64,000 bases of DNA. Source: Streptomyces rubrogriseus (GTDB lineage Bacteria; Actinomycetota; Actinomycetes; Streptomycetales; Streptomycetaceae). Position numbers and translations under genes: made by a program. Location: NCBI RefSeq assembly GCF_027947575.1, contig NZ_CP116256.1:930001-994000 (forward strand). Reading direction: 5' to 3'. Of the stretch, positions 1 to 7,629 are shown in pieces (position 1 is the first letter of the stretch; the number at the start of each line of letters is the position of its first letter). The notes under the pieces are model-generated. The model was not told the DNA's origin, did no database searches, and was given only the letters and a program-made list of their open reading frames with translations.

Positions 1-1599
1 GAACAGGTGAAGATCGTCGTCACCGGGGTACCGGGCGCCACCGCCGACCGCGAGGACCAGGGCTTCCAGCTGCCGCTCGGACTGCTGGCGCTGAAGACCG
101 GCTGCCCGGTGAAGCTGACCGCCACGCGCGAGGAGTCCTTCCTCGGGCACACCCACCGCCACCCCACCCTCCTGCGCTACCGCCACCACGCGGACGCCGA
201 GGGCCGGATCGTGAAGGTCGAGGCGCAGATCCTGCTCGACGCGGGCGCCTACGCCGACACCTCCTCCGACGCCCTGGCGGCCGCGGTGGCCTTCGCCTGC
301 GGCCCGTACGTCGTGCCGAACGCCTTCATCGAGGGCTGGGCGGTGCGCACCAACAACCCGCCCTCCGGCCATGTGCGCGGCGAGGGCGCGATGCAGGTCT
401 GCGCCGCGTACGAGGCGCAGATGGACAAGGTCGCCAAGAAGCTCGGCCTGGACCCGGCCGAGGTGCGGCTGCGCAACGTCCTGGCCACCGGCGACGTGCT
501 CCCCACCGGCCAGACGGTCACGTGTCCGGCGCCGGTCGCCGAACTCCTCCAGGCCGTCCGCGACTTCCCCCTCCCGGCCCTCCCCAAGGACACGCCCGAG
601 GACGAGTGGCTGCTGCCCGGCGGCCCCGAGGGCGCGGGCGAACCGGGCGCGGTGCGCCGGGGCGTGGGCTACGGCATCGGCATGGTGCACATGCTCGGCG
701 CCGAGGGCGCGGACGAGGTCTCCACGGCCACCGTGAAGGTCCAGGACGGCGTGGCCACGGTGCTGTGCGCGGCCGTCGAGACCGGCCAGGGCTTCACCAC
801 GCTGGCCCGGCAGATCGTGCAGGACACCCTCGGCGTCGACGAGGTGCAGGTGGCGCCCGTCGACACCGACCAGCCTCCGGCGGGCCCGGGCTGCCGCGGC
901 CGCCACACGTGGGTGTCGGGCGGCGCGGTGGAACGGGCGGCCAAGATGGTCCGCACCCAGCTCCTCCAGCCGCTGGCCCACCAGTTCGGGATGTCCACCG
1001 AGCTGCTCCAGATCGCCGACGGCAAGATCACGTCCTACGACGGCGTGCTGTCGACGACGGTCACCGAGGCGCTGGACGGCAAGGAACTGTGGGCCACCGC
1101 CCAGTGCCGCCCGCACCCCACGGAGCCGCTCGACGAGGCCGGGCAGGGTGACGCGTTCGTCGGCATGGCCTTCTGCGCGATCCGCGCGGTGGTCGACGTC
1201 GACATCGAGATCGGCTCGGTACGCGTGGTGGAACTGGCCGTCGCCCAGGACGTCGGCCGCGTCCTGAACCCGGCCCAGCTGACCGCCCGTATCGAGGCGG
1301 GCGTCACCCAGGGCGTCGGCATCGCGCTCACGGAGAACCTCCGCACCCCCCGCGGCCTGATCCGCCACCCCGACCTGACCGGTTACGCCCTGCCGACCGC
1401 GCTGGACGCCCCGGACATCCGGATCGTGAAGCTCGTCGAGGAGCGTGACGTGGTCGCGCCCTTCGGCGCCAAGGCCGTCAGCGCGGTCCCGGTGGTGGCC
1501 TCCCCGGCGGCCGTCGCCTCCGCGGTGCGCGCGGCCACCGGACGCCCGGTGAACCGGCTCCCGATCCGCCCGCAGGCCGCGGTGGCCGCCGGTCACTGA
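1..1599 (+). CDS. xanthine dehydrogenase family protein, molybdopterin-binding subunit (5' truncated by window edge)
   Basis: This is the C-terminal part (about 530 residues) of a large molybdenum hydroxylase subunit of the XdhB/CoxL type, which oxidises purines or other N-heterocycles in the cytoplasm together with FAD and 2Fe-2S subunits. The reading frame is open from base 1, so the GTG at 7 is probably internal and the true start lies outside; family members are usually 700-800 residues. Family-like stretches are VRGEGAMQ near residue 123, the Gly-rich PAGPGCRGRHTWVSGGAV segment near 290, and AVAQDVGRVLNP near 415. The FAD and iron-sulfur partners are expected upstream. The exact substrate cannot be told. 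Confidence 0.85.
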   Translation, partial: EQVKIVVTGVPGATADREDQGFQLPLGLLALKTGCPVKLTATREESFLGHTHRHPTLLRYRHHADAEGRIVKVEAQILLDAGAYADTSSDALAAAVAFACGPYVVPNAFIEGWAVRTNNPPSGHVRGEGAMQVCAAYEAQMDKVAKKLGLDPAEVRLRNVLATGDVLPTGQTVTCPAPVAELLQAVRDFPLPALPKDTPEDEWLLPGGPEGAGEPGAVRRGVGYGIGMVHMLGAEGADEVSTATVKVQDGVATVLCAAVETGQGFTTLARQIVQDTLGVDEVQVAPVDTDQPPAGPGCRGRHTWVSGGAVERAAKMVRTQLLQPLAHQFGMSTELLQIADGKITSYDGVLSTTVTEALDGKELWATAQCRPHPTEPLDEAGQGDAFVGMAFCAIRAVVDVDIEIGSVRVVELAVAQDVGRVLNPAQLTARIEAGVTQGVGIALTENLRTPRGLIRHPDLTGYALPTALDAPDIRIVKLVEERDVVAPFGAKAVSAVPVVASPAAVASAVRAATGRPVNRLPIRPQAAVAAGH

Positions 1600-1770
1600 G
1601 CGGCGGTCGACCCGCCCGCGCGCGTGAGGCAACGAGTGCGTCCTCCCGCGCGTCCTACGAGGTGAACGGGGTCATGCGCGGGCGCGTTGTCAGTGGTGGC
1701 GCGTAGTCTCCGAAGGAGCGCGAACGGCAGCCGCCGGCACGCGGACGGCCATACTTTCTCGGGGGAGACG

Positions 1771-2496
1771 ATGCACGTGGTCACCGGCGGTACGACGATC
1801 ACGCGGGGCGCGGATGCGGACGCCCGGCCGGCGGTTCCCTCGCTGGTGACCCGGGTCCGCCTCGCGACGACGGTGGAGGACCCGTCCTGGACCCGCGGCG
1901 CCGCCCGGCGGTCCCAGGCGAGCGGCGAGCGGCCGTCGCTGTGGAACACGTCCACCCTGATGAGCTGCCTGCTCCTGGCGGTGGGCCACCGTGCGGAGCC
2001 GGGTACCTCCCGGGACCTGCCGCCCCGGTTCCTGGACCGGGAGTTCGGCCGTCACCGGGTGACGCGCTTCGAGGACATCGACTTCCCGAGGACCCTCACC
2101 CACGAGCCCACCCGCCGCTTCCTGCGCGAGACGGGCCTGCCCGAGGACGCCCGTCCCTTCCGGCTGGACGCGGACGACCTGCCGCTGCCGACGCTCGCGG
2201 AGTACTGCGAGGAGCACCCGGACCACCCGGCCCCGCCCGGCGCGGACCACCTCGTACGCCTGGGACGCCTCGCGGACGGCGCCCACGTCGCCGTCGACGG
2301 CACGACGGGCGCCGTCCTGACGTGGAGGACCCCCGACGGCACCCTCCACCCCCTGGTCTCGGACGTCTCCGCCCTCGCCCTCACCCTCTGGGCACTGCGC
2401 CGGGCGGGCCGGTTGGAGGCCGTGGCGGAGACCGACGAAGCGGGCGCCGACAGGTGGTCGGCCCGGGGCCCGAGGTGCCGCGCCGTCAGCCGTTGA
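1771..2496 (+). CDS. SUKH-4-like immunity family protein
   Basis: A protein of 241 residues. The start is the ATG at 1771 behind a GGGGGAG ribosome-binding site; a longer reading frame from 1687 has no such site. The second half resembles the SUKH-4 fold: FPRTLTHEPTRRFL near residue 105, a segment HLVRLGRLADGAHVAVDG near 180, and a C-terminal helix ending LTLWALRRAG. SUKH proteins commonly neutralise polymorphic toxins, but no toxin gene is seen beside this one, so a role as an orphan immunity protein is inferred. The end overlaps the convergent lipoprotein gene by 11 bases. The N-terminal 75 residues are not recognised. Confidence 0.6.
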   Translation: MHVVTGGTTITRGADADARPAVPSLVTRVRLATTVEDPSWTRGAARRSQASGERPSLWNTSTLMSCLLLAVGHRAEPGTSRDLPPRFLDREFGRHRVTRFEDIDFPRTLTHEPTRRFLRETGLPEDARPFRLDADDLPLPTLAEYCEEHPDHPAPPGADHLVRLGRLADGAHVAVDGTTGAVLTWRTPDGTLHPLVSDVSALALTLWALRRAGRLEAVAETDEAGADRWSARGPRCRAVSR

Positions 2497-3145
2497 GCCC
2501 GGCGGAGGGCTCGTTGCCGTTCTGAGCCTGCTGCGACCGCTTGGCGAGCATCGAGGCCAGGTCTCGAATGCTGTCCTCGTCGATGTCACCCTTGTGTGCG
2601 GCCTTCTCCATGGTCCACAGCAGAGTGGTGCCGACCCGGGTCTGGGTCACGGCGCCGGGCTCGCCATGGAAGCCGGAGGTGCCGAGCCGGGCGTCGTGCT
2701 GGTCACCGATCGGGCCGAGCTTCAGGGTCCTGGCCTTTTGGCCCGTCACGCTGGCCTGGTTGTCGTAGTAGCCGTCCCAGAGCACGTCGTACGCGTCCTG
2801 GGCGGCCTTTTCGCTGTCGTAGGCGACGATCTGGAAGGTGACGGAAGCGGTGGGGCTCTCGCGCTGGAAGGTAGCTGCGCCGAAGAAACGGGAGTTCTCG
2901 CAGCCGGCGTTGCCATTGATGGGGCAGGCCTGCGAGCGGTAGAGCTCGTTCATCTCAATGGCTGTGGGCTGGAAGGACTGCTTCCAGCCCGTCATGACCT
3001 CGCCGTCCGGCAGCGTCAGGCCGACCTGTTCCTTCGTGAGCGCCGCCCTGCCGGTTGTGCTGTCGCTCTCCGGCGACTCTCCGCAACCGGTCAGCAGCAG
3101 TGCCACCGCGGCCCCCGCGTACCACCTGTACATTCTCCTGGTCAT
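2486..3145 (-). CDS. hypothetical secreted lipoprotein
   Basis: A protein of 219 residues with a lipoprotein signal: basic start MTRRMYRW, a hydrophobic stretch, and the lipobox LLTGC with Cys near residue 21. The mature part is polar, has a second Cys pair (QACPINGNAGC), and carries no recognised domain. The ATG at 3145 is preferred over 3169 because a GGGGGG run lies just upstream of it. It is convergent with the SUKH-4-like gene and overlaps it by 11 bases. It is probably anchored to the outer face of the membrane; its function is unknown. Confidence 0.7.
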   Translation of the reverse strand: MTRRMYRWYAGAAVALLLTGCGESPESDSTTGRAALTKEQVGLTLPDGEVMTGWKQSFQPTAIEMNELYRSQACPINGNAGCENSRFFGAATFQRESPTASVTFQIVAYDSEKAAQDAYDVLWDGYYDNQASVTGQKARTLKLGPIGDQHDARLGTSGFHGEPGAVTQTRVGTTLLWTMEKAAHKGDIDEDSIRDLASMLAKRSQQAQNGNEPSAGLNG

Positions 3146-3294
3146 GTGACCACCCCCCGAGTCGGTCATCCTACGCGGACCGTCTGCGCGCGGGGCGTGC
3201 CGGTCTGCTCGCTACTGCCAGGGCCTGTCACGTCGTCGGGCCGCGCGTTTCCTGGCGGCTGTCCGGGTAGGTCGCACGCGTCAATAGGGGGCCG

Positions 3295-3759
3295 ATGACG
3301 TCGATCAAAAAGCTCCAAGTCACCTTCGACTGCGCAGAACCCGAGCGCCTCGCTCGCTTCTGGTGCGAGGTGCTGGGGTACGTCGTACCGCCGCCGCCGG
3401 CGGGGTTTGCCACGTAGGACGATTTCAAGGGCTCGCAGCCGTCCGAGCGGCGGGATTCGTTATTCGCTTGCGTTGATCCCTCGGGTGTGGGCCCGCGGCT
3501 GTACTTTCAGCGCGTCCCCGAGGGAAAGGCCGCCAAGAATCGGGTCCATCTTGATGTGCGGGTCGGCACCGGACTCGTGGGTGAAGAGCGCCTCGCCGCA
3601 CTTGAGGCGGAGTGCGCACGGCTGGTCCCGCTTGGCGCGGTACACGTGCAAACGCTGTACGACGGCAACGATGCGTGTATCCCGATGCTGGACATCGAGG
3701 GCAACGAGTTCTGTATCGACTGCGGGCCGCGAACGCGTCCTCGTTCTGTCCCCGCATGA
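3295..3759 (+). pseudogene. VOC (glyoxalase/bleomycin-resistance) family protein, interrupted by one amber codon
   Basis: From the ATG at 3295 the frame encodes MTSIKKLQVTFDCAEPERLA, a typical VOC-fold start, then reaches TAG at 3415-3417 after 40 codons. The same frame continues without any other stop to the TGA at 3757 and carries the rest of the domain (FACVDPSGVGPRLYFQRVPE, KNRVHLDV, DIEGNEFCID). The codon after the stop begins DDF, and relatives have a Trp before that motif, so a single TGG to TAG change is the simplest explanation. The second half could still be translated from the GTG at 3487. Function of the intact form is unknown beyond the metal-binding VOC fold. Confidence 0.8.
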
Positions 3760-3792
3760 GGGGGACCGCCGTCCGGCGGTACCCAGGGTGGG

Positions 3793-3867
3793 TGGAGGCC
3801 GTGGCGGGATTCGAACCCGCGTAACTCGCTTTGCAGGCGAGCCCCTGGGCCACTCGGGCACACGGCC
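3793..3867 (-). tRNA. tRNA-Cys (GCA)
   Basis: Read on the minus strand, the 7-bp acceptor stem GGCCGTG/CACGGCC closes perfectly. The anticodon stem CTCGC/GCGAG holds the loop CTGCAAA, giving anticodon GCA. The T arm CGGGTTCGAATCCCG is canonical, and CCA is encoded at the 3' end (3793-3795). It appears intact and functional. Its 5' half and upstream DNA are duplicated at 7401-7535. Confidence 0.95.
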
Positions 3868-3968
3868 GGGTCTGTGACTCGGTGCCTCGACGGTAGGCCG
3901 GGGCCGGGGAGGCGCTCAAGGGATCCGGGCGGGCCGCAACACGACTGCCATATGCCGTTCATGAACGC
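3834..3968. repeat. 135-bp direct repeat, copy 1 (tRNA-Cys 5' half plus upstream DNA)
   Basis: This block holds the 5' half of tRNA-Cys and about 100 bp of its upstream (promoter-side) DNA. It recurs at 7401-7535 in the same orientation with one difference seen (GGGATCC here, GTGATCC there). The similarity ends at the ATGAACGC octamer. The pair brackets a 3.6-kb segment. Confidence 0.9.
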
Positions 3969-4021
3969 TCGCCCGAGCCGTGGGCACCCAGCCAAAGACC
4001 CGGTCCTGACGCGGTCGTACG

Positions 4022-4408
4022 TCATGCGATTTTGAAGCAGGACCAAACGATCTTTCCGAGCGGTGAGCGGTCCTGGACGCCCCAGCCGTCGGCGAGTGCT
4101 GCCACCAGGACAAGACCGCGTCCGGACAAGTCGGTGGCGGTGGTCTGACGAGGCTCGGGGCGTCGGCGGCGGCTGTCGTGCACCTCGAGGCGTACGACGC
4201 CGTCCTCGGCGTTGAGACGGACCAGGAACCCGTGGTCGGCGACAGTGCCGTGGACCAGTGCGTTCGTGGCGAGCTCGGAGACGCAGAGGCGGATGTCGTC
4301 GTGCCGTTCCGCCCAGCCCCAACCGGTCAGGGTCGTGGAGACGAAACCCCTCGCCTGCCCCACCGACTCGGGGCGTGCCTCGAAGAAGCGCTGCACCGTT
4401 TTGATCAT
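4022..4408 (-). CDS. ATP-binding protein, anti-sigma-factor-like (HATPase_c_2)
   Basis: A protein of 128 residues with the small GHKL ATPase fold of RsbW/SpoIIAB relatives, which are abundant in Streptomyces. The N-box is CVSELATNALVHG near residue 45, the second ATP-contact segment is LEVHDSRRRRP near 77, and GRGLVLVAALADGWGV near 96 is the G box. The ATG at 4408 follows GAGGA and overlaps the stop of the upstream gene as ATGA, so the two are probably translationally coupled. It could be a serine kinase or a binding partner of the neighbouring regulator; this is inference. Confidence 0.85.
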   Translation of the reverse strand: MIKTVQRFFEARPESVGQARGFVSTTLTGWGWAERHDDIRLCVSELATNALVHGTVADHGFLVRLNAEDGVVRLEVHDSRRRRPEPRQTTATDLSGRGLVLVAALADGWGVQDRSPLGKIVWSCFKIA

Positions 4409-4845
4409 TGCTGTCCTCGTGACTCGGTCTCCAGGAGGCGGATGGCTTCCGGGCTGTGGCAGTGGGTCACCGTGATGGAGGTGGCCGACGGGCATGTGGA
4501 GCGGGATCGGCGAACCAGCAGCAGCCGGGACCCGACGGCCTCGATCCGTCGGCCTCGTTCAGCGGCTATCGCCCTCGGGCCAAGGTGCGACAGGGCCGGG
4601 GCGAGCACCCCGTAGACGTCCGGCAGGGCCAACGCGTCCAGCAGGCCGGTGAAAGAGGCCGAGCCGGCGCCGGCGCCTGCCGTGCGTTCGGCGAAGATGC
4701 CGGACAACGTCAGCTCGTGGCCGAGGGAGTAATCGGCGAGCGAGGCGACCAGCGCCTCCCTCCGGGCTTCGGAGACGCGCACCAGCCGCAGAAATCCGTA
4801 GACGACAGGTCCGCTGACCAGGCGATGTTCCGTGAGAAGTTCCAT
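4405..4845 (-). CDS. hypothetical protein coupled to the ATP-binding protein
   Basis: A protein of about 146 residues from the ATG at 4845. There is no clear ribosome-binding site for that ATG, and the in-frame GTG 30 bases upstream, preceded by AGGAA, is an alternative. No known domain was recognised. The sequence has two predicted helical hydrophobic parts and an Arg-rich middle, but no membrane segment or signal peptide. It ends in an ATGA overlap with the downstream ATPase gene and lies divergent from the helix-turn-helix regulator at 5000, with a 154-bp shared promoter region. It is likely to work with those two genes. Confidence 0.65.
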   Translation of the reverse strand: MELLTEHRLVSGPVVYGFLRLVRVSEARREALVASLADYSLGHELTLSGIFAERTAGAGAGSASFTGLLDALALPDVYGVLAPALSHLGPRAIAAERGRRIEAVGSRLLLVRRSRSTCPSATSITVTHCHSPEAIRLLETESRGQQ

Positions 4846-4999
4846 AGGAGAGACCGTCCAAAGGGCCGACACGCGGTGACGTTCCTGAGCATGGAGGTCG
4901 TCGAACTCCCGGCCAATCACCTGCTGTTCTACTTTCGTCCTACTTCCGTCCCGCCCTTTCCCCTGCATCTGCTTCGATGGCGGTGGAAGGGAGCGAGGC

Positions 5000-6100
5000 G
5001 TGGCAACCGTGCACCACTGGACCGGTCTGGAGGCCAGGGCTCTGCGTCTCGCCCTGCGTCTGAGCGTGCGGGCTTTTGCCGAGCACCTCGGTGTGGCGGT
5101 CGCGACGGTCTCGAAGTGGGAAAGCAAGCGCGCGAAAACCGAGCCCAGACCCGACACCCAGGCCATCCTCGACACCGCCCTCGGACGTGCGGACGCTCCT
5201 GCCCACCTGCGCTTCGAGACTCTCCTCTCCGAGATGGCCAGCACTGTGCAGGGCGCTGGGCGGCGCGTCACTGCCGCCGGACCCCGAGCCTGGGAGTACG
5301 AATCGTGGGCCGACGACCTGGACCGCGTGGTGGTCGCCCTTTCCCGTCAGAATTTCGCCTTTGCCGACAGCCTGCTCAGCCGCTGGTTGGCGCGGTTCGA
5401 TGCCCAGGGACTGGATGACAAGGGGCTGTATCTGTTTGCCCGCTCGACGGCACTGCTCGGTGACCTCAGGCGTGATCAAGGCTCCGTTCTCGGCCCACTC
5501 TCCGCCCAGCACTCCTACGCCGGTGCTCGCGCGGTCTTCACCCGGCTCGACATCCCGCGTCGTGTTGCCCAACTCGACCTTTCTCTTGCGGTGGTCACGG
5601 AAATGTCCGGCAGGCTGGAGGCAGCCGCCCGCCAATACGAAGGCCTCGCCGTCGACGACCGTCTTTCCCACCGTGACCGCGCCCGGGCCCGCCTGTGGGT
5701 GGGCACGGCGCTGAGCAAGAACGGTCGGCACGACTACGCGACCCGGGTCATGCAGGCCGCGACCCGAGACTTCGAGGCCCTCACCGAACCCGACGACTGG
5801 TCGGTGGCCCACCAGAAACTCGCCCTTGCCCGCCGTGGCGCCGGCGACCTCACCCAGGCCCTGCACTTCATCGACATCGCCCGCAGCAGCGGGACCACCG
5901 ACTCACCGATGCAACGCGTACGGCTGGACACCGCCCACGGCCACGTCCTGCTCTCCGACACAGCGACGCGGGATGATGGGCTCCAGGTCCTTGATCAAGC
6001 CACCCGCACAGCCGCGCGGTACGGACTCGTGCACCAACTGCGCAGTATCGAGGGCATCAAGGCCATGAAGGAGGGGCCGATCGGCCCCCGGCGACGGTGA
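5000..6100 (+). CDS. XRE-family transcriptional regulator with TPR-like C-terminal domain
   Basis: A protein of 366 residues beginning at the GTG at 5000, after a purine-rich GGAAGGGAGCGAGG site. Residues 12-50 form a helix-turn-helix of the Cro/C1 type (LRLSVRAFAEHLGVAVATVS, then KWESKRA). The remaining 280 residues are alpha-helical with repeated A/L patterns like tetratricopeptide repeats, as in many Streptomyces regulators that sense a peptide or a partner protein. It overlaps the next gene's possible first start by 4 bases and is divergent from the ATPase pair, which it may control. Confidence 0.85.
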   Translation: MATVHHWTGLEARALRLALRLSVRAFAEHLGVAVATVSKWESKRAKTEPRPDTQAILDTALGRADAPAHLRFETLLSEMASTVQGAGRRVTAAGPRAWEYESWADDLDRVVVALSRQNFAFADSLLSRWLARFDAQGLDDKGLYLFARSTALLGDLRRDQGSVLGPLSAQHSYAGARAVFTRLDIPRRVAQLDLSLAVVTEMSGRLEAAARQYEGLAVDDRLSHRDRARARLWVGTALSKNGRHDYATRVMQAATRDFEALTEPDDWSVAHQKLALARRGAGDLTQALHFIDIARSSGTTDSPMQRVRLDTAHGHVLLSDTATRDDGLQVLDQATRTAARYGLVHQLRSIEGIKAMKEGPIGPRRR

Positions 6101-6114
6101 CCAGGGAGAAACGC

Positions 6115-6783
6115 GTGAGCGACAAGCAGCAGGCCATCACCGAGAACCAGTGGCGTCGCGCCGCGCTCATCTGGGACTACCACCAGATGCACCACCAGCT
6201 GCGCCCCGCCGACGTGGCGATCGGGCTGGGCAGCCACGACCTCGGCGTCGCCACCCACTCCGCAGAGCTGTACCGCGCGGGGCTGTTCCCGACCCTGGTC
6301 TTCACCGGCGGCAACAGCCCCACCACCGCCGAGGTCTTCCCGCGCGGCGAGGCCGTCCACTTTCGCGAGCACGCCATCGACCTGGGCGTCCCCGCCGGGG
6401 CGATCCTGCTGGAACCGAACGCTGGTAACACGGGCCAGAACATCACCCTCTCCCGCGAGGTCCTCACCGACGCCGGCATCACTCCGACCACGGTGATGTT
6501 GGTTTCCAAGCCGTACATGGAGCGGAGGTCGTTCGCGACCGCCCGCAAGTTGTGGCCCGACGTCGAGGTCCTCTGCGCGTCGGAGCCGCTGGAGTTCGAC
6601 GACTACGTGAAGTCCATCGGCGACGTGAAGCTCGTCCTGGACATGCTCGTCGGTGACCTCCAGCGGGTCATCGAGTATCCGAAGCTCGGATACGCCATTG
6701 AGCAGGAAGTACCGGAGGACGTGCGTGGAGCGTACGAGTCTCTCATCCGTGACGGCTTCACCAGCCGCCTCACCGCTTCCTGA
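6115..6783 (+). CDS. YdcF family protein (DUF218)
   Basis: A protein of 222 residues. The GTG at 6115 is preferred because AGGGAG lies six bases before it; an upstream GTG at 6097 overlaps the preceding stop. The DUF218 fold is visible in VAIGLGSHDLGVATHSAELY (residues 36-55), LVFTGGNSPTTAEVFPRGEA (70s), FREHAIDLGVPAGAILLEPN and the GNTGQN motif. Relatives such as SanA/YdcF bind S-adenosylmethionine or act in cell-envelope processes, but their reaction is unsettled. It has no membrane segment and follows the XRE regulator directly. Confidence 0.85.
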   Translation: MSDKQQAITENQWRRAALIWDYHQMHHQLRPADVAIGLGSHDLGVATHSAELYRAGLFPTLVFTGGNSPTTAEVFPRGEAVHFREHAIDLGVPAGAILLEPNAGNTGQNITLSREVLTDAGITPTTVMLVSKPYMERRSFATARKLWPDVEVLCASEPLEFDDYVKSIGDVKLVLDMLVGDLQRVIEYPKLGYAIEQEVPEDVRGAYESLIRDGFTSRLTAS

Positions 6784-7250
6784 CCTGCCGGTATCGGGCG
6801 GGCTGTGCGCGGTTCACCAGCCCAACCTGTTTCCGAGACTGGCCACACTGGCCAAGCTCTTCGCGCGGACTACTGGATCGTCCTGGACGACGTGCAGTTC
6901 GCCCGCCGCGACTACCAGCACCGAGCACGCCTCGGCGCCCTCGACGAACCAAGCCGTCGGCAGTGGCTCACCGTCCCGACCCGCCTTCCCCAGGGCAGGC
7001 AGACTCTCATCCGGGACGCGTTGATCGTGGATCCCGGCATGGCCCGCCGGAAGACCATGGGGATGCTGCGCCAGCACTACGGAGCCGGCCCACACTGGCC
7101 GGCCCTCGCCGAACTGCTGGACAGGGTGCTGGACGCCTTCGACACGGGCAGGGTCGCCGCCGTCGCCACGGTCTCCCCCCGCCTACTGCTGGACCTGCTC
7201 GGCTGGCAGGGCCAAGGCCTGATCGGCAGCAACCTGCCCTCCCGGCCGGG
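6725..7250 (+). pseudogene. WbqC-like family protein, frameshifted and 3' truncated
   Basis: The frame begins at the GTG at 6725 (GGAGGAC just upstream) and gives the WbqC hallmark CAVHQPNLFPRLATLAKLFA. Directly after this, near 6865, the family sequence DYWIVLDDVQFARRDYQHRA continues in the next frame, consistent with loss of one base in the CGCGCGG run. The homology then stops near 7250, at LLGWQGQGLIGSNLPSRPGR, where normal members continue for about 50 more residues. So the gene is broken twice. WbqC proteins are probably linked to glycan or glycolipid synthesis. The truncation lies about 85 bp before the damaged tRNA-Cys copy. Confidence 0.75.
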
Positions 7251-7333
7251 ACGCTGCGGAGACTTGTCTCGGACCAAGGCCTTTTGCTGTCCACTGCTTG
7301 ACTGCTGCCTGCTTGCTCGCCTGGTCAGACGGC

Positions 7334-7434
7334 TGGAGGCCGGGGCGGGATTCGAACCCGCGTAACTCCCCGCGAGCGGAGCTCGCTGATGAATGCAGCG
7401 CAGGCGAGCCCCTGGGCCACTCGGGCACACGGCC
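7334..7434 (-). pseudogene. tRNA-Cys-like remnant with replaced anticodon arm
   Basis: The 5' half (minus strand, from 7434) and the T arm plus CCA end (7334-7367) match tRNA-Cys at 3793-3867. In place of the five bases AAAGC in the anticodon region there are about 31 bases, which contain the hairpin GCGAGC-TCC-GCTCGC. The acceptor stem also has one mismatch (CCCGGCC against GGCCGTG). No normal 7-base anticodon loop with U33 can be drawn, so a working tRNA is unlikely. It could be a recombination scar or an altered attachment site. Confidence 0.7.
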
Positions 7435-7535
7435 GGGTCTGTGACTCGGTGCCTCGACGGTAGGCCGGGGCCGGGGAGGCGCTCAAGTGATCCGGGCGGG
7501 CCGCAACACGACTGCCATATGCCGTTCATGAACGC
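7401..7535. repeat. 135-bp direct repeat, copy 2
   Basis: This is the second copy of the block at 3834-3968: tRNA-Cys 5' half and upstream DNA, 134 of 135 bases the same by eye. Beyond it the sequence runs into the MFS gene promoter region, so this copy probably marks the original chromosomal edge. Bases 7251-7333 and 7536-7629 hold no recognised gene. Confidence 0.9.
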
Positions 7536-7629
7536 CCGCCCGGGCCGCCGGGTCGTACGACCAAGGTCCCGGTCCCGTACCGCCTCCCGACAGGGGTAAA
7601 AGCAGGTCGCGGCCCTTACTCTGGCGACC

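Noticed and set aside
7334..7434. Second tRNA-Cys or a selenocysteine-type tRNA
   Set aside because: A UCA triplet and a hairpin can be found in the insert, but no normal 7-base loop with U33 forms and the acceptor stem has a mismatch.
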